Assembly (NCBI GenBank): GCA_046292445.1
Contig: JBKBQT010000017.1
Span: 6,533 to 70,532 of the forward strand
DNA length: 64,000 bases
Direction of reading: 5' to 3'
Source: CALIZF01 sp046292445
Lineage (GTDB): Bacteria > Pseudomonadota > Alphaproteobacteria > Rhodobacterales > Rhodobacteraceae
Under the pieces are notes generated by a model, which had not been told where the DNA came from, ran no database searches, and worked only from the letters and a program-made list of their open reading frames with translations. Positions 57,389 through 64,000 of this stretch are shown here, in pieces. Positions within the stretch are counted from its first letter, which is position 1; every line of letters begins with the position of its first letter. A program made the translations under genes and the position numbers.

Positions 57389-59053
57389 ATGTACCGCTAC
57401 ACCGATTTCGACGAAAGCTTCGTGCGCGCCCGCGTGGCCCAGTTCTCGGACCAGGTCGCCCGACGCCTCGACGGATCGCTGACCGAAGAGGAATTCCGGC
57501 CCCTGCGCCTGATGAATGGGCTCTACCTCCAGCTCCATGCCTATATGCTGCGCGTGGCGATCCCCTACGGCACGCTGAACGCCGCGCAGATGCGCCAGCT
57601 CGCGATGATCGCCGACCGGTGGGACAAGGGCTATGGCCATTTCACCACCCGCCAGAACATCCAGTTCAACTGGCCGCGGCTCGAGGACGTGCCGGCGATC
57701 CTCGCCGCGCTCGCCGATGTGGGCATGCACGCCATCCAGACCAGCGGCAATTGCGTGCGCAACGTGACCGCCGACCCCTTCGCAGGCGCGGCAGCGGACG
57801 AGATCGCCGACCCCCGGCCCTATGCGGAACTCTTGCGGCAATGGTCCACCGACCATCCCGAATTCAGCTTCCTGCCGCGCAAGTTCAAGATCGCCATCAC
57901 CGGATCCCCGAGCGACCGCGCCGTGACGCGGGCGCATGACATCGGGCTGCGCATGCTGCGGCGCGGCGATGCGGCGGGGTTCGAGGTGCTGGTGGGCGGC
58001 GGGCTCGGCCGCACGCCGATGCTCGGCGCGGTGATCCGCGACTTCCTGCCCGAGGCCGACCTGCTGCCCTACATCGAGGCGATTCTGCAGACCTACAACG
58101 CCGCCGGCCGGCGCGACAACAAATACAAGGCGCGCATCAAGATCACCGTGTTCGAGACGGGATTGCAAGATTTTCGCGCCGCGGTCGAGGATCGCTTCGC
58201 CGCGCTCCGTCCGGCCTTCGGCGGGGCCGACCGGGCGATCCTCGCCGGGATCCGCGCGGCTTTCGCCCCGCCAGCCTTCAAGGCAGCGCCCACCGCCGCG
58301 CATGAGGCCTCGCTCGCGGACGATCCGCTCTATCGCGCCTGGGCGCGGCAGAGCCTCGCCGCGCACCGCGATGCGGGCCATGCAATCGTCACGGTCAGCC
58401 TCAAGGCGCACGGGGCCACCCCCGGCGATGCGACGGCCGACCAGATGCGCGCGCTCGCCGATATCGCCGAGGCCTTCGGCTACGGCGAATTGCGCATCAG
58501 CCACGCGCAGAACGTCATCCTGCCGCATGTGCACCGGGGCGACCTGCCGCAGGTCCATGCGGCGCTCCTGCGCGCGGGGCTGGCCACCGCGAATGTCGGC
58601 CTTCTGTCCGACATCATCGCCTGCCCCGGCATGGATTACTGCAGCCTCGCCACCGCCCGGTCGATCCCGGTCGCGCAGGCCATCGCCACCCATTTCAAGG
58701 CCGCGGGACTCGAGGAGGAAATCGGGCAGATCACCATCAAGATCTCGGGCTGCATCAATGCCTGCGGACACCACCATGTCGGCCATATCGGCATCCTCGG
58801 ACTCGAGCGCGCGGGGGTCGAGACCTATCAGATCACGCTCGGGGGCGATCACACCGAAACAGCGGCGATCGGGACGCGCGCAGGGCCGGGCTTTGCCTAT
58901 GACGCGGTGGTGCCGGCCATCGACCGGCTGCTGCGGGCCTATCTCGCGCTGCGCCTCGGGCCGGACGAGCCGTTCATCGCCGCCTTCCGCCGCCTCGGCC
59001 CCGGTCCCTTCCGCACGGCGCTCTACGGCGAGGCGGTGCGCGATGCCGCTTGA
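57389..59053 (+). CDS. cysI: Nitrite/sulfite reductase, hemoprotein (CysI-type)
   Basis: This 554-residue siroheme protein has the two ferredoxin-like half domains and siroheme/4Fe-4S repeats. Key stretches are YGHFTTRQNIQFNWPRLEDVPAILAAL, TSGNCVRNVTADPFAG, RKFKIAITGSPSDRAV and the cluster cysteines in ACPGMDYCSLATARS and SGCINACGHHHVGHIGILG. It reduces sulfite to sulfide with six electrons, probably given by ferredoxin via the Fpr encoded downstream. Start ATG 57389 (MYRYTDFDESFVRARV). It overlaps cysH by 11 bp. Confidence 0.95.
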   Translation: MYRYTDFDESFVRARVAQFSDQVARRLDGSLTEEEFRPLRLMNGLYLQLHAYMLRVAIPYGTLNAAQMRQLAMIADRWDKGYGHFTTRQNIQFNWPRLEDVPAILAALADVGMHAIQTSGNCVRNVTADPFAGAAADEIADPRPYAELLRQWSTDHPEFSFLPRKFKIAITGSPSDRAVTRAHDIGLRMLRRGDAAGFEVLVGGGLGRTPMLGAVIRDFLPEADLLPYIEAILQTYNAAGRRDNKYKARIKITVFETGLQDFRAAVEDRFAALRPAFGGADRAILAGIRAAFAPPAFKAAPTAAHEASLADDPLYRAWARQSLAAHRDAGHAIVTVSLKAHGATPGDATADQMRALADIAEAFGYGELRISHAQNVILPHVHRGDLPQVHAALLRAGLATANVGLLSDIIACPGMDYCSLATARSIPVAQAIATHFKAAGLEEEIGQITIKISGCINACGHHHVGHIGILGLERAGVETYQITLGGDHTETAAIGTRAGPGFAYDAVVPAIDRLLRAYLALRLGPDEPFIAAFRRLGPGPFRTALYGEAVRDAA

Positions 59054-59801
59054 TGTGATGCCGCTCGATGTGGCGGGCCGGGTCGCCGCGCTCAATGCCC
59101 GATACCGCCATCACGGCGCGGTCGCGGTGCTCGAGCATGCCTTGCGCGATGCCGATCTCGGGCGGACGGCGCTGGTGTCGTCCTTCGGGGCGGAATCGGT
59201 GGTGCTGCTGCATCTCGTGTCGGTGATCGCGCCCGCCACACCGGTGCTGTTCATCGACACGCGGCTGCTCTTCCCCGAGACGCTGGCCTATCAGGCCGAG
59301 CTTGCGGCGCGGCTCGATCTGCGCGACCTCCGCCTGATCCGCGCCGGCCTGCCCGACCTCGCCCTGCACGATGCGGCCGGAACGCTGCACCGCACCGATC
59401 CCGACGCCTGCTGCGCGCTGCGCAAGGTCGCGCCGCTCGATGCCGCCCTTGCGGGCTTCGATGCCTGGATCACCGGGCGCAAGCGGTTCCAGGGCGGGGC
59501 ACGGGCGGCGCTCGAGTTCTTCGAAGCCGAGGGAGCAACCGGGCGCATCAAGCTCAACCCGCTGGCGCATTGGGGACGGGCCGATATCGCTGAATACATG
59601 GCCGAAAACCGCCTGCCCCGCCATCCGCTGGTGGCGGCGGGCTATCGCAGCATCGGCTGCGCCCCCTGCACCGCCCCTGTCGCAGAAGGCGAGGATGACC
59701 GCGCAGGCCGCTGGCGCGGCACGGAAAAAGAGGAATGCGGCATCCATTTCGACAGCGGCCGCGTAGTGCGCGGCCCGATCCCGAAGGACACGGCAGCATG
59801 A
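59043..59801 (+). CDS. cysH: Phosphoadenylyl/adenylyl-sulfate reductase (4Fe-4S type)
   Basis: This 252-residue protein has the PP-loop-like SSFGAESVVLLHLVS, FIDTRLLFPETLAYQ, RIKLNPLAHWGRADI and the C-terminal ECGIHF active-site cysteine motif. The cysteine pairs in DPDACCALRK and IGCAPC indicate a 4Fe-4S cluster, which points to an APS (adenylyl-sulfate) reductase. It gives sulfite for CysI. It overlaps cysI by 11 bp and DUF934 by 4 bp (ATGA). Confidence 0.94.
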   Translation: MPLDVMPLDVAGRVAALNARYRHHGAVAVLEHALRDADLGRTALVSSFGAESVVLLHLVSVIAPATPVLFIDTRLLFPETLAYQAELAARLDLRDLRLIRAGLPDLALHDAAGTLHRTDPDACCALRKVAPLDAALAGFDAWITGRKRFQGGARAALEFFEAEGATGRIKLNPLAHWGRADIAEYMAENRLPRHPLVAAGYRSIGCAPCTAPVAEGEDDRAGRWRGTEKEECGIHFDSGRVVRGPIPKDTAA

Positions 59802-60229
59802 GCGTGATCGTTACCGATGACGGGTTCGCGCCCGATGATTTTGCCGCGCCGATCCTGCCCCTCGATGCGGCGGGCGGCGAGGAGGTGGCGCTCGACCTGC
59901 CGAATACCGCCGACCCCGAGGGGCTTCGCGACAGGCTCGGACGGATTGCGCTGATCCGCATCGCCTTTCCGGCCTTCACCGACGGCCGCGGCTTCACCCT
60001 CGCGCGGCGGCTGCGGCTGATGGGCTATGCCGGGCGCCTGCGCGCCCATGGCCCGCTGATCGCGGACCAGTATGCGATGGCCCGGCGGGCGGGCTTTGAC
60101 GAGGTGGAGATCCCCGACGCCATCGCCGCGCGCCAGCCCGAAGTGCAGTGGCGCGCCCGCGGCGACTGGCGCGCGCATGACTATCAGTCGCGCCTGCGCG
60201 GGGTTTCGCCGCGCGATGCCGCAGTGTAA
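59798..60229 (+). CDS. DUF934 protein of the sulfate assimilation operon
   Basis: This 143-residue protein is MSVIVTDDGFAPDDFAAPILPLDAAGGEEVALDLPNTADPEGLRDRLGRIALIRIAFPAFTDGRGFTLARRLRLMGYAGRLRAHGPLIADQYAMARRAGFDEVEI. The FPAFTDGRGFTLARRLR motif defines DUF934. It occurs with cysI/cysH in many proteobacteria. Role not established. It follows cysH with an ATGA overlap. Confidence 0.92.
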   Translation: MSVIVTDDGFAPDDFAAPILPLDAAGGEEVALDLPNTADPEGLRDRLGRIALIRIAFPAFTDGRGFTLARRLRLMGYAGRLRAHGPLIADQYAMARRAGFDEVEIPDAIAARQPEVQWRARGDWRAHDYQSRLRGVSPRDAAV

Positions 60230-60244
60230 ACGGTGCTTGACAGC

Positions 60245-61072
60245 ATGACCGAGCATCGCCCCGTGACACAAGCCGCCCCCGCCCCCCGACACCTGCCCGA
60301 TGCCCAGACGGTGACGGCCGTCAGGCACTGGACCGACCGGCTCTTTTCGTTCCGCGTCACGCGCCCGGCCTCGCTCCGGTTCCGCTCGGGCGAATTCGTG
60401 ATGATCGGCCTGCCGGACGAACGCGGCAAACCCCTGCTGCGGGCCTATTCCATCGCCTCGCCATCGTGGGACGACAGCCTCGAGTTCTATTCGATCAAGG
60501 TGCCCGACGGCCCGCTGACCTCGCGCCTTCAGCACATCGTGCCGGGGGACGAGATCATCCTTCGGCCCAAGCCGGTCGGCACGCTGGTTCATGATGCGCT
60601 CTTGCCCGGGCGGCGGCTCTGGCTGCTGGCCACCGGCACCGGCATCGCGCCCTTCGCCAGCCTCGTGCGCGATCCCGAGACCTACGAGAAATTCGAACAG
60701 GTCATCCTGATGCACACCTGCCGCGAGGTGGCCGAGCTCGAATACGGCCGGCGACTTGTCGAAGCCCTCGCGGACGATCCGCTGATCGGCGAAATGGCGG
60801 CGGGCCGGCTGCTCTACTATCCGACCACCACGCGCGAACCCTATCCCCGGATGGGGCGGGTGACCGACAACCTCGCCTCGGGCAAGGTCTTTGCCGATCT
60901 CGGCATCCCGGGCCCGATGGACCCGGCCACCGACCGCGCCATGGTCTGCGGCAGCCTTGCGTTCAACATCGACGTCAAGGCGATCCTCGAAGGCTGGGGC
61001 CTGCGCGAGGGGGCCAATTCCGATCCGGCGGAATATGTGGTCGAAAAGGCCTTTGTCGGCGACGGGATCTGA
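60245..61072 (+). CDS. fpr: Ferredoxin-NADP+ reductase
   Basis: This 275-residue flavoprotein has FAD-binding KPLLRAYSIASPSWDDSLEFYSIKVPDGPLTSRLQ, the NADP site LLATGTGIAPFASLVRDPETYEKFEQVILMH and C-terminal MVCGSLAFNIDVKAILEGWGLREGANSDPAEYVVEKAFV. It would pass electrons from NADPH to ferredoxin for CysI. I chose ATG 60245; an in-frame GTG at 60233 would add four residues. It lies 15 bp after DUF934 and closes the operon. Confidence 0.93.
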   Translation: MTEHRPVTQAAPAPRHLPDAQTVTAVRHWTDRLFSFRVTRPASLRFRSGEFVMIGLPDERGKPLLRAYSIASPSWDDSLEFYSIKVPDGPLTSRLQHIVPGDEIILRPKPVGTLVHDALLPGRRLWLLATGTGIAPFASLVRDPETYEKFEQVILMHTCREVAELEYGRRLVEALADDPLIGEMAAGRLLYYPTTTREPYPRMGRVTDNLASGKVFADLGIPGPMDPATDRAMVCGSLAFNIDVKAILEGWGLREGANSDPAEYVVEKAFVGDGI

Positions 61073-61099
61073 CGCGCGCGCGCCGATCCCGCCGCGATA

Positions 61100-61582
61100 T
61101 TAGAGGCCGAGCGCGGTGCGGATCTGCGCGACGGCACTTTCCAGAAGCGCGGCATTGCCTTCGGCGCCGCGCACGAGGTTCGTGAAGAAGGCCTTGCGAT
61201 CTTCTGGCAGGTCGGACGCCTCGATGGCGGCGATCAGCCGGTCGGGATCGCGGTTGGCGGGATCGAGCGCCGCGGCGAGTGCGGCCCGCCCCTCGGTCTC
61301 GACCGCGTTCGCGACGGCGGCGGCCTCGGCAGCGGCGGCGGCCGCGGCGGCCTCGGCCTCGGCGGCGATGCGTGCGGCCTCTTCCTCGGCGGCGCGGGCG
61401 GCGGCGGCGGCGGCCTCCTCGGCGGCACGGGCTGCGGCGGCTGCGGCTTCTTCGGCCGCGCGCAACTCGGTCGCGGCCCGTTCGGCGGCGGCCTGGCGCG
61501 ACGGCACTTCGACGAACTGCCAATAGCCGCCGATCGCGACGGCGATGAGCAGCGCGCCTACAAGGATCGTTGTCCGGTTCAT
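61100..61582 (-). CDS. Membrane-anchored Ala/Glu-rich coiled-coil protein
   Basis: This 160-residue protein has an N-terminal membrane helix (MNRTTILVGALLIAVAIGGYW), then a long repetitive Ala/Glu/Arg coil (AERAATELRAAEEAAAAAARAAEEAA and onward, about 30-95) and a more ordinary C-terminal helical part (DRLIAAIEASDLPEDRKAFFTNLVRGAEGN). The coil looks like TolA-type spacer helices. No enzymatic motif is seen. It is convergent with fpr (27 bp) and divergent from infC. Its role is unknown; spanning the periplasm is plausible. Confidence 0.7.
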   Translation of the reverse strand: MNRTTILVGALLIAVAIGGYWQFVEVPSRQAAAERAATELRAAEEAAAAAARAAEEAAAAAARAAEEEAARIAAEAEAAAAAAAAEAAAVANAVETEGRAALAAALDPANRDPDRLIAAIEASDLPEDRKAFFTNLVRGAEGNAALLESAVAQIRTALGL

Positions 61583-61768
61583 GGCATTCTCCTGTCCTGA
61601 CGGGGCCGAAACGCCGGCCCCACGTCTAGAGATGGGAACGCCGCGGGATTGTGCAACTGCGGCAGAGATCATGCAGCGGGATGCCGCCACCCCCGGAATC
61701 CGGTTGAACCGGCGCCTTGGTGCGATTATCTTTCGCACCAATTCTGCAACGACACAAGGACCGCAGCC

Positions 61769-62308
61769 ATAGCCCGCAGACCGCACAACGCCCCGCCCCA
61801 ACGCGACACCGGCCCCCGCGTCAACGAGCGCATCCGGGCCCAGGAAATCCGCCTGATCGGGGCGGACGGGGAAAACATAGGGGTCGTGACCCCGGGCCGC
61901 GCGCTGATGATGGCCGAAGAGGCGGGGCTTGATCTGGTCGAGATCTCGCCGACCGCGGTGCCGCCGGTCTGCAAGATCATGGATTTCGGCAAGTTCAAGT
62001 ATGAGCAGCAGAAACGCGAGGCGGAAGCGCGCAAGAAGCAGAAGATCATCGAGATCAAGGAAATCAAGTTCCGCCCCGGCACCGACACCCATGACTACGA
62101 CGTCAAGATGCGCTCGGTGCAGCGGTTCCTCGAGGAAGGCGACAAGGTGAAGATCACCCTTCGCTTTCGCGGGCGCGAGATGGCGCACCAGCAACTCGGG
62201 GTCGAGCTTCTGAACCGTGTCGCCGCCGATGTTGCCCAGCTTGGCAAGGTGGAATCCATGCCCCGGCTCGAGGGGCGGCAGATGGTGATGATGATCGGTC
62301 CCAAGTGA
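61769..62308 (+). CDS. infC: Translation initiation factor IF-3 with ATA start codon
   Basis: This 179-residue IF-3 reads (M)ARRPHNAPPQRDTGPRVNERIRAQEIRLIGADGENIGVVTPGRALMMAEEAGLDLVEISP, then the linker KYEQQKREAEARKKQKIIEIKEIKFRP and the C-terminal TLRFRGREMAHQQLGVELLNRV. No ATG, GTG or TTG lies at the conserved N-terminus; the codon there is ATA (61769-61771), with AAGGA 8 bases upstream. Rare starts (AUU in E. coli) let IF-3 limit its own synthesis, because it rejects non-standard start codons. In-frame upstream ATG (61649) would add 40 residues without IF-3 features. Confidence 0.92.
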   Translation: MARRPHNAPPQRDTGPRVNERIRAQEIRLIGADGENIGVVTPGRALMMAEEAGLDLVEISPTAVPPVCKIMDFGKFKYEQQKREAEARKKQKIIEIKEIKFRPGTDTHDYDVKMRSVQRFLEEGDKVKITLRFRGREMAHQQLGVELLNRVAADVAQLGKVESMPRLEGRQMVMMIGPK

Positions 62309-62377
62309 CCGCTGGCATCCGTGTGCCCGGCTCCGTGTGCGCTGCGGCGCGTCTCGGCCTGCATGCATTGCAGCGGT

Positions 62378-62391
62378 TTGATGCACGTCAA
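62378..62391. promoter_or_regulatory. FNR/DNR-type box upstream of the Rrf2 regulator
   Basis: TTGATGCACGTCAA matches the FNR-family consensus TTGAT-N4-ATCAA with one mismatch. It lies 69 bp before the start of the Rrf2-type gene, a good distance for activation under low oxygen or nitric oxide. Confidence 0.5.
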
Positions 62392-62459
62392 ATCCCGCTT
62401 TCGCGATCCGTGCCAGCCTGAACCGATACCGGCGGCCTTTCGCCGGGCAAGGGGGACCG

Positions 62460-62891
62460 ATGCGGCTGACGATGCGGACGAACCTGGCGATGCGGGTGCT
62501 GATGTTCTGCGCGGTGAACCCCGGCAGAACGGTGCGCAAGCAGGACATCGCTGCCAGCTGCAACGCCTCGGAAAACCACCTCGCGCAGGTGATCCACCTG
62601 CTCGCGCAGAAGGCGTTCCTCACGACGGTGCGGGGGCGGGGCGGCGGGTTACGGCTGGCGGTGCCGGCCGAGGCGATTTCGGTCGGGGCGGTGTTCCGCG
62701 CCCTCGAGGCGACACTGCCGTTCGCCGAATGCTTTGCCGAGGGCAACACCTGTCCGCTGGTCGGCGCATGCCGGCTGCGCTGCACGCTGGGGACGGCGCT
62801 CGAAGCCTTCTATGGCGCGCTCGATACTGTCACACTGCGCAATCTCGTGGATGAGAACGCCGATCTCGACCGGCTGCTCAAGGTCGCCTGA
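62460..62891 (+). CDS. Rrf2-family regulator, NsrR-like with three cysteines
   Basis: This 143-residue protein has an N-terminal winged HTH (MRLTMRTNLAMRVLMFCAVNPGRTVRKQDIAASCNASENHLAQVIHLLAQKAFLTTVRGRGGGLRLA). Three cluster cysteines appear in ECFAEGNTCPLVGACRL with C-x6-C-x5-C spacing. It ends with the NsrR-like LGTALEAFYGALDTVTLRNLVDEN. NsrR binds an iron-sulfur cluster that nitric oxide destroys, releasing nitrosative-stress genes. An FNR-type box lies upstream. IscR is less likely because no isc genes are near. Confidence 0.85.
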   Translation: MRLTMRTNLAMRVLMFCAVNPGRTVRKQDIAASCNASENHLAQVIHLLAQKAFLTTVRGRGGGLRLAVPAEAISVGAVFRALEATLPFAECFAEGNTCPLVGACRLRCTLGTALEAFYGALDTVTLRNLVDENADLDRLLKVA

Positions 62892-62906
62892 CCGTTTCCC
62901 TGCCGG

Positions 62907-64000
62907 TCAGCTCCCGGCCGAGCCGGCAAAGCTGGCCGTGCCGACCGGGGCCGGCACGCCTGCCGGCAGGTCGCGCCGGGGCGGCATCGTCGGCGCATTG
63001 GCCGGGGGCGGCACCTCGACCCGTGCCGGCTCGGCCCGCCGCTCGGCCAGCCGTTCGGCCACACGCTCCACCACAGCCTCGGCCGCGATCCGCTCGGCCG
63101 GCCTCGTCTCGGCCATCCGGGCGGCGGTGACATCCCCCCGCAGCTCGACATCCGTCCACGTCAGGTCGGCAATCCGGTCGGCTGGGCGATAGCCGGTCGG
63201 CGCGCGTGCAAGAATGGTGCGGATGCGCGGCAGGTCGTCCTCGCGGCAGGCGCTGCGCAGCCGGTCGAGCACCTTGACAAGCCTGTCCCAGGGCAGCGCG
63301 GCCTCGGTCGTGGTCAGGATGCGCGGGTGTTCGGTCGGGCTTGCCGTGCCTTCGGTCAGCAGTTCCTCGACCAGCTTCTCGCCCGTCCGCATCTCGGTGA
63401 AGATGATGGGGATCGTGTCGTGCGGACGCGGCAGGGCGAGGCGGGCCGGGTCGGTCTCGATCGCGGGGACAAAGCCCGACAGGCGGATCATCCGCTGCGC
63501 CAGATCGACGATGCGCACCGGCTGGCCCATGTCGAGCACGAAGATGTCGCCCCCGCGCGCCAGGCCGCCGGCCTGGATCACCAGTTCCGCCGCCTCTGTG
63601 ACGGTCATGAAATAGCGCGCCACTTCGGGGTGGGTCACGGTCACCGGGCCGCCTGCCGCGATCTGCTGGCGGAACAGCGGGATGACCGACCCCGACGAGC
63701 CGAGCACGTTGCCGAACCGCACGATCGAGAACAGCGTGCGCCCCGCCCCCTGTCCGAGCGCCTGGCAGATCAGCTCGGCCATCCGCTTGGACGCGCCCAT
63801 GATGTTGGTCGGCCGGACCGCCTTGTCGGTCGAGATCAGGATGAAGTTCCCGACCCCCGCCGCAACCGCCGCGCTGGCGAGGTTGAGCGTGCCGAACACG
63901 TTGTTCTGCAGGCCCTCGACCATGTTCTGTTCGACCAGCGGCATGTGCTTGTAGGCGGCGGCGTGATAGATCGTCTCGACCTCGAACTGCCGCAGCACGG
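62907..64000 (-). CDS. CapD/FlaA1-type NDP-sugar 4,6-dehydratase, N-terminus outside window
   Basis: The visible 364 residues are the C-terminal part of a polysaccharide biosynthesis nucleotide-sugar dehydratase. FEVETIYHAAAYKHMPLVEQNMVEGLQNNVFGTLNLA and FILISTDKAVRPTNIMGASKRMAE show the Ser-Met-Lys-type active site (Met in place of Tyr), and VTHPEVARYFMTVTEAAELVIQAG and MRTGEKLVEELLTE follow. The last ~90 residues are a divergent Pro/Ala/Glu-rich tail. Full members have membrane helices and an NAD site before this region, beyond the right edge. It makes a keto-sugar for capsule or O-antigen. Confidence 0.9.
   Translation of the reverse strand, partial: VLRQFEVETIYHAAAYKHMPLVEQNMVEGLQNNVFGTLNLASAAVAAGVGNFILISTDKAVRPTNIMGASKRMAELICQALGQGAGRTLFSIVRFGNVLGSSGSVIPLFRQQIAAGGPVTVTHPEVARYFMTVTEAAELVIQAGGLARGGDIFVLDMGQPVRIVDLAQRMIRLSGFVPAIETDPARLALPRPHDTIPIIFTEMRTGEKLVEELLTEGTASPTEHPRILTTTEAALPWDRLVKVLDRLRSACREDDLPRIRTILARAPTGYRPADRIADLTWTDVELRGDVTAARMAETRPAERIAAEAVVERVAERLAERRAEPARVEVPPPANAPTMPPRRDLPAGVPAPVGTASFAGSAGS

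Noticed and set aside
61230..61480. Short tandem DNA repeat (GCGGCGGCG-rich) as a regulatory or mobile repeat
   Set aside because: It codes the Ala-rich coil of the anchored protein; codon bias for Ala explains it.

Overview
The window is high-GC chromosomal DNA from an alphaproteobacterium, most likely a Rhodobacterales member. Supporting signs are the protein styles of the isovaleryl-CoA dehydrogenase, DUF2849, DUF934, the APS reductase-type CysH and a small DUF6280-like protein, together with very high GC and dense use of ATGA/GTGA gene overlaps. Most genes run on the minus strand up to about 55 kb and on the plus strand after that.

Layout. (1) 1-5.6 kb: leucine/isovalerate catabolism (isovaleryl-CoA dehydrogenase, methylcrotonyl-CoA carboxylase beta and alpha subunits) with a nuclease-like gene inserted. 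(2) 5.6-12.4 kb: housekeeping genes: GT11 glycosyltransferase coupled to elongation factor P, a DUF6280-like protein, a PopZ-like protein, TolC, a PCMT-like methyltransferase, a CoA-binding protein, RlmB and tRNA-Tyr. (3) 12,405-24,621: an integrated element bounded by a 15-bp direct repeat of the tRNA-Tyr 3' end. It has integrase, AlpA-like regulator, head decoration protein, gpW-like connector, protease/major-capsid fusion, portal, terminase large and small subunits and a primase-helicase next to a nine-copy 9-bp iteron array. It has no tail, tail-fibre, baseplate or lysis gene. This is the architecture of a capsid-forming phage satellite (cf-PICI type) and is the main discovery of the window.

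(4) 24.7-50.9 kb: a large, mostly tightly packed minus-strand catabolic cluster of unknown substrate. A periplasmic binding protein and LivHMGF-type ABC transporter bring in the compound. A molybdenum hydroxylase (FAD, 2Fe-2S and a molybdopterin subunit split over two genes) with MoxR, VWA and two CoxG-like accessory proteins would hydroxylate it. An amidohydrolase/lactonase, a metallo-beta-lactamase-fold hydrolase, an SMP-30/isochorismatase fusion, two short-chain dehydrogenases and a fumarylacetoacetase-family hydrolase could complete ring opening and cleavage. Oddities include an ABC-ATPase/Tm-1-like fusion, a PEP-hydrolase-family TIM barrel and a 976-residue flotillin-like protein with 44-residue hendecad repeats. 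An AraC regulator lies inside the cluster.

(5) 51.1-54.8 kb: a small conserved ORF, a cluster of three strong hairpins, and dihydropyrimidine dehydrogenase PreA and PreT with a DedA membrane protein between them. (6) 55.1-61.1 kb: a PaaI thioesterase, an Lrp-type regulator and an assimilatory sulfate reduction operon (cobA-type methyltransferase, DUF2849, cysI, cysH, DUF934, ferredoxin-NADP reductase). (7) 61.1-64 kb: an Ala-rich anchored protein, infC with an ATA start codon, an Rrf2/NsrR-like regulator behind an FNR-type box, and a partial CapD/FlaA1-type NDP-sugar dehydratase. A 23-bp dispersed repeat (core GGGGATATTTGRGCCAGCCT plus GAA) occurs five times between genes; two copies form a longer inverted pair. 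No rRNA genes, CRISPR arrays or transposase genes were seen.
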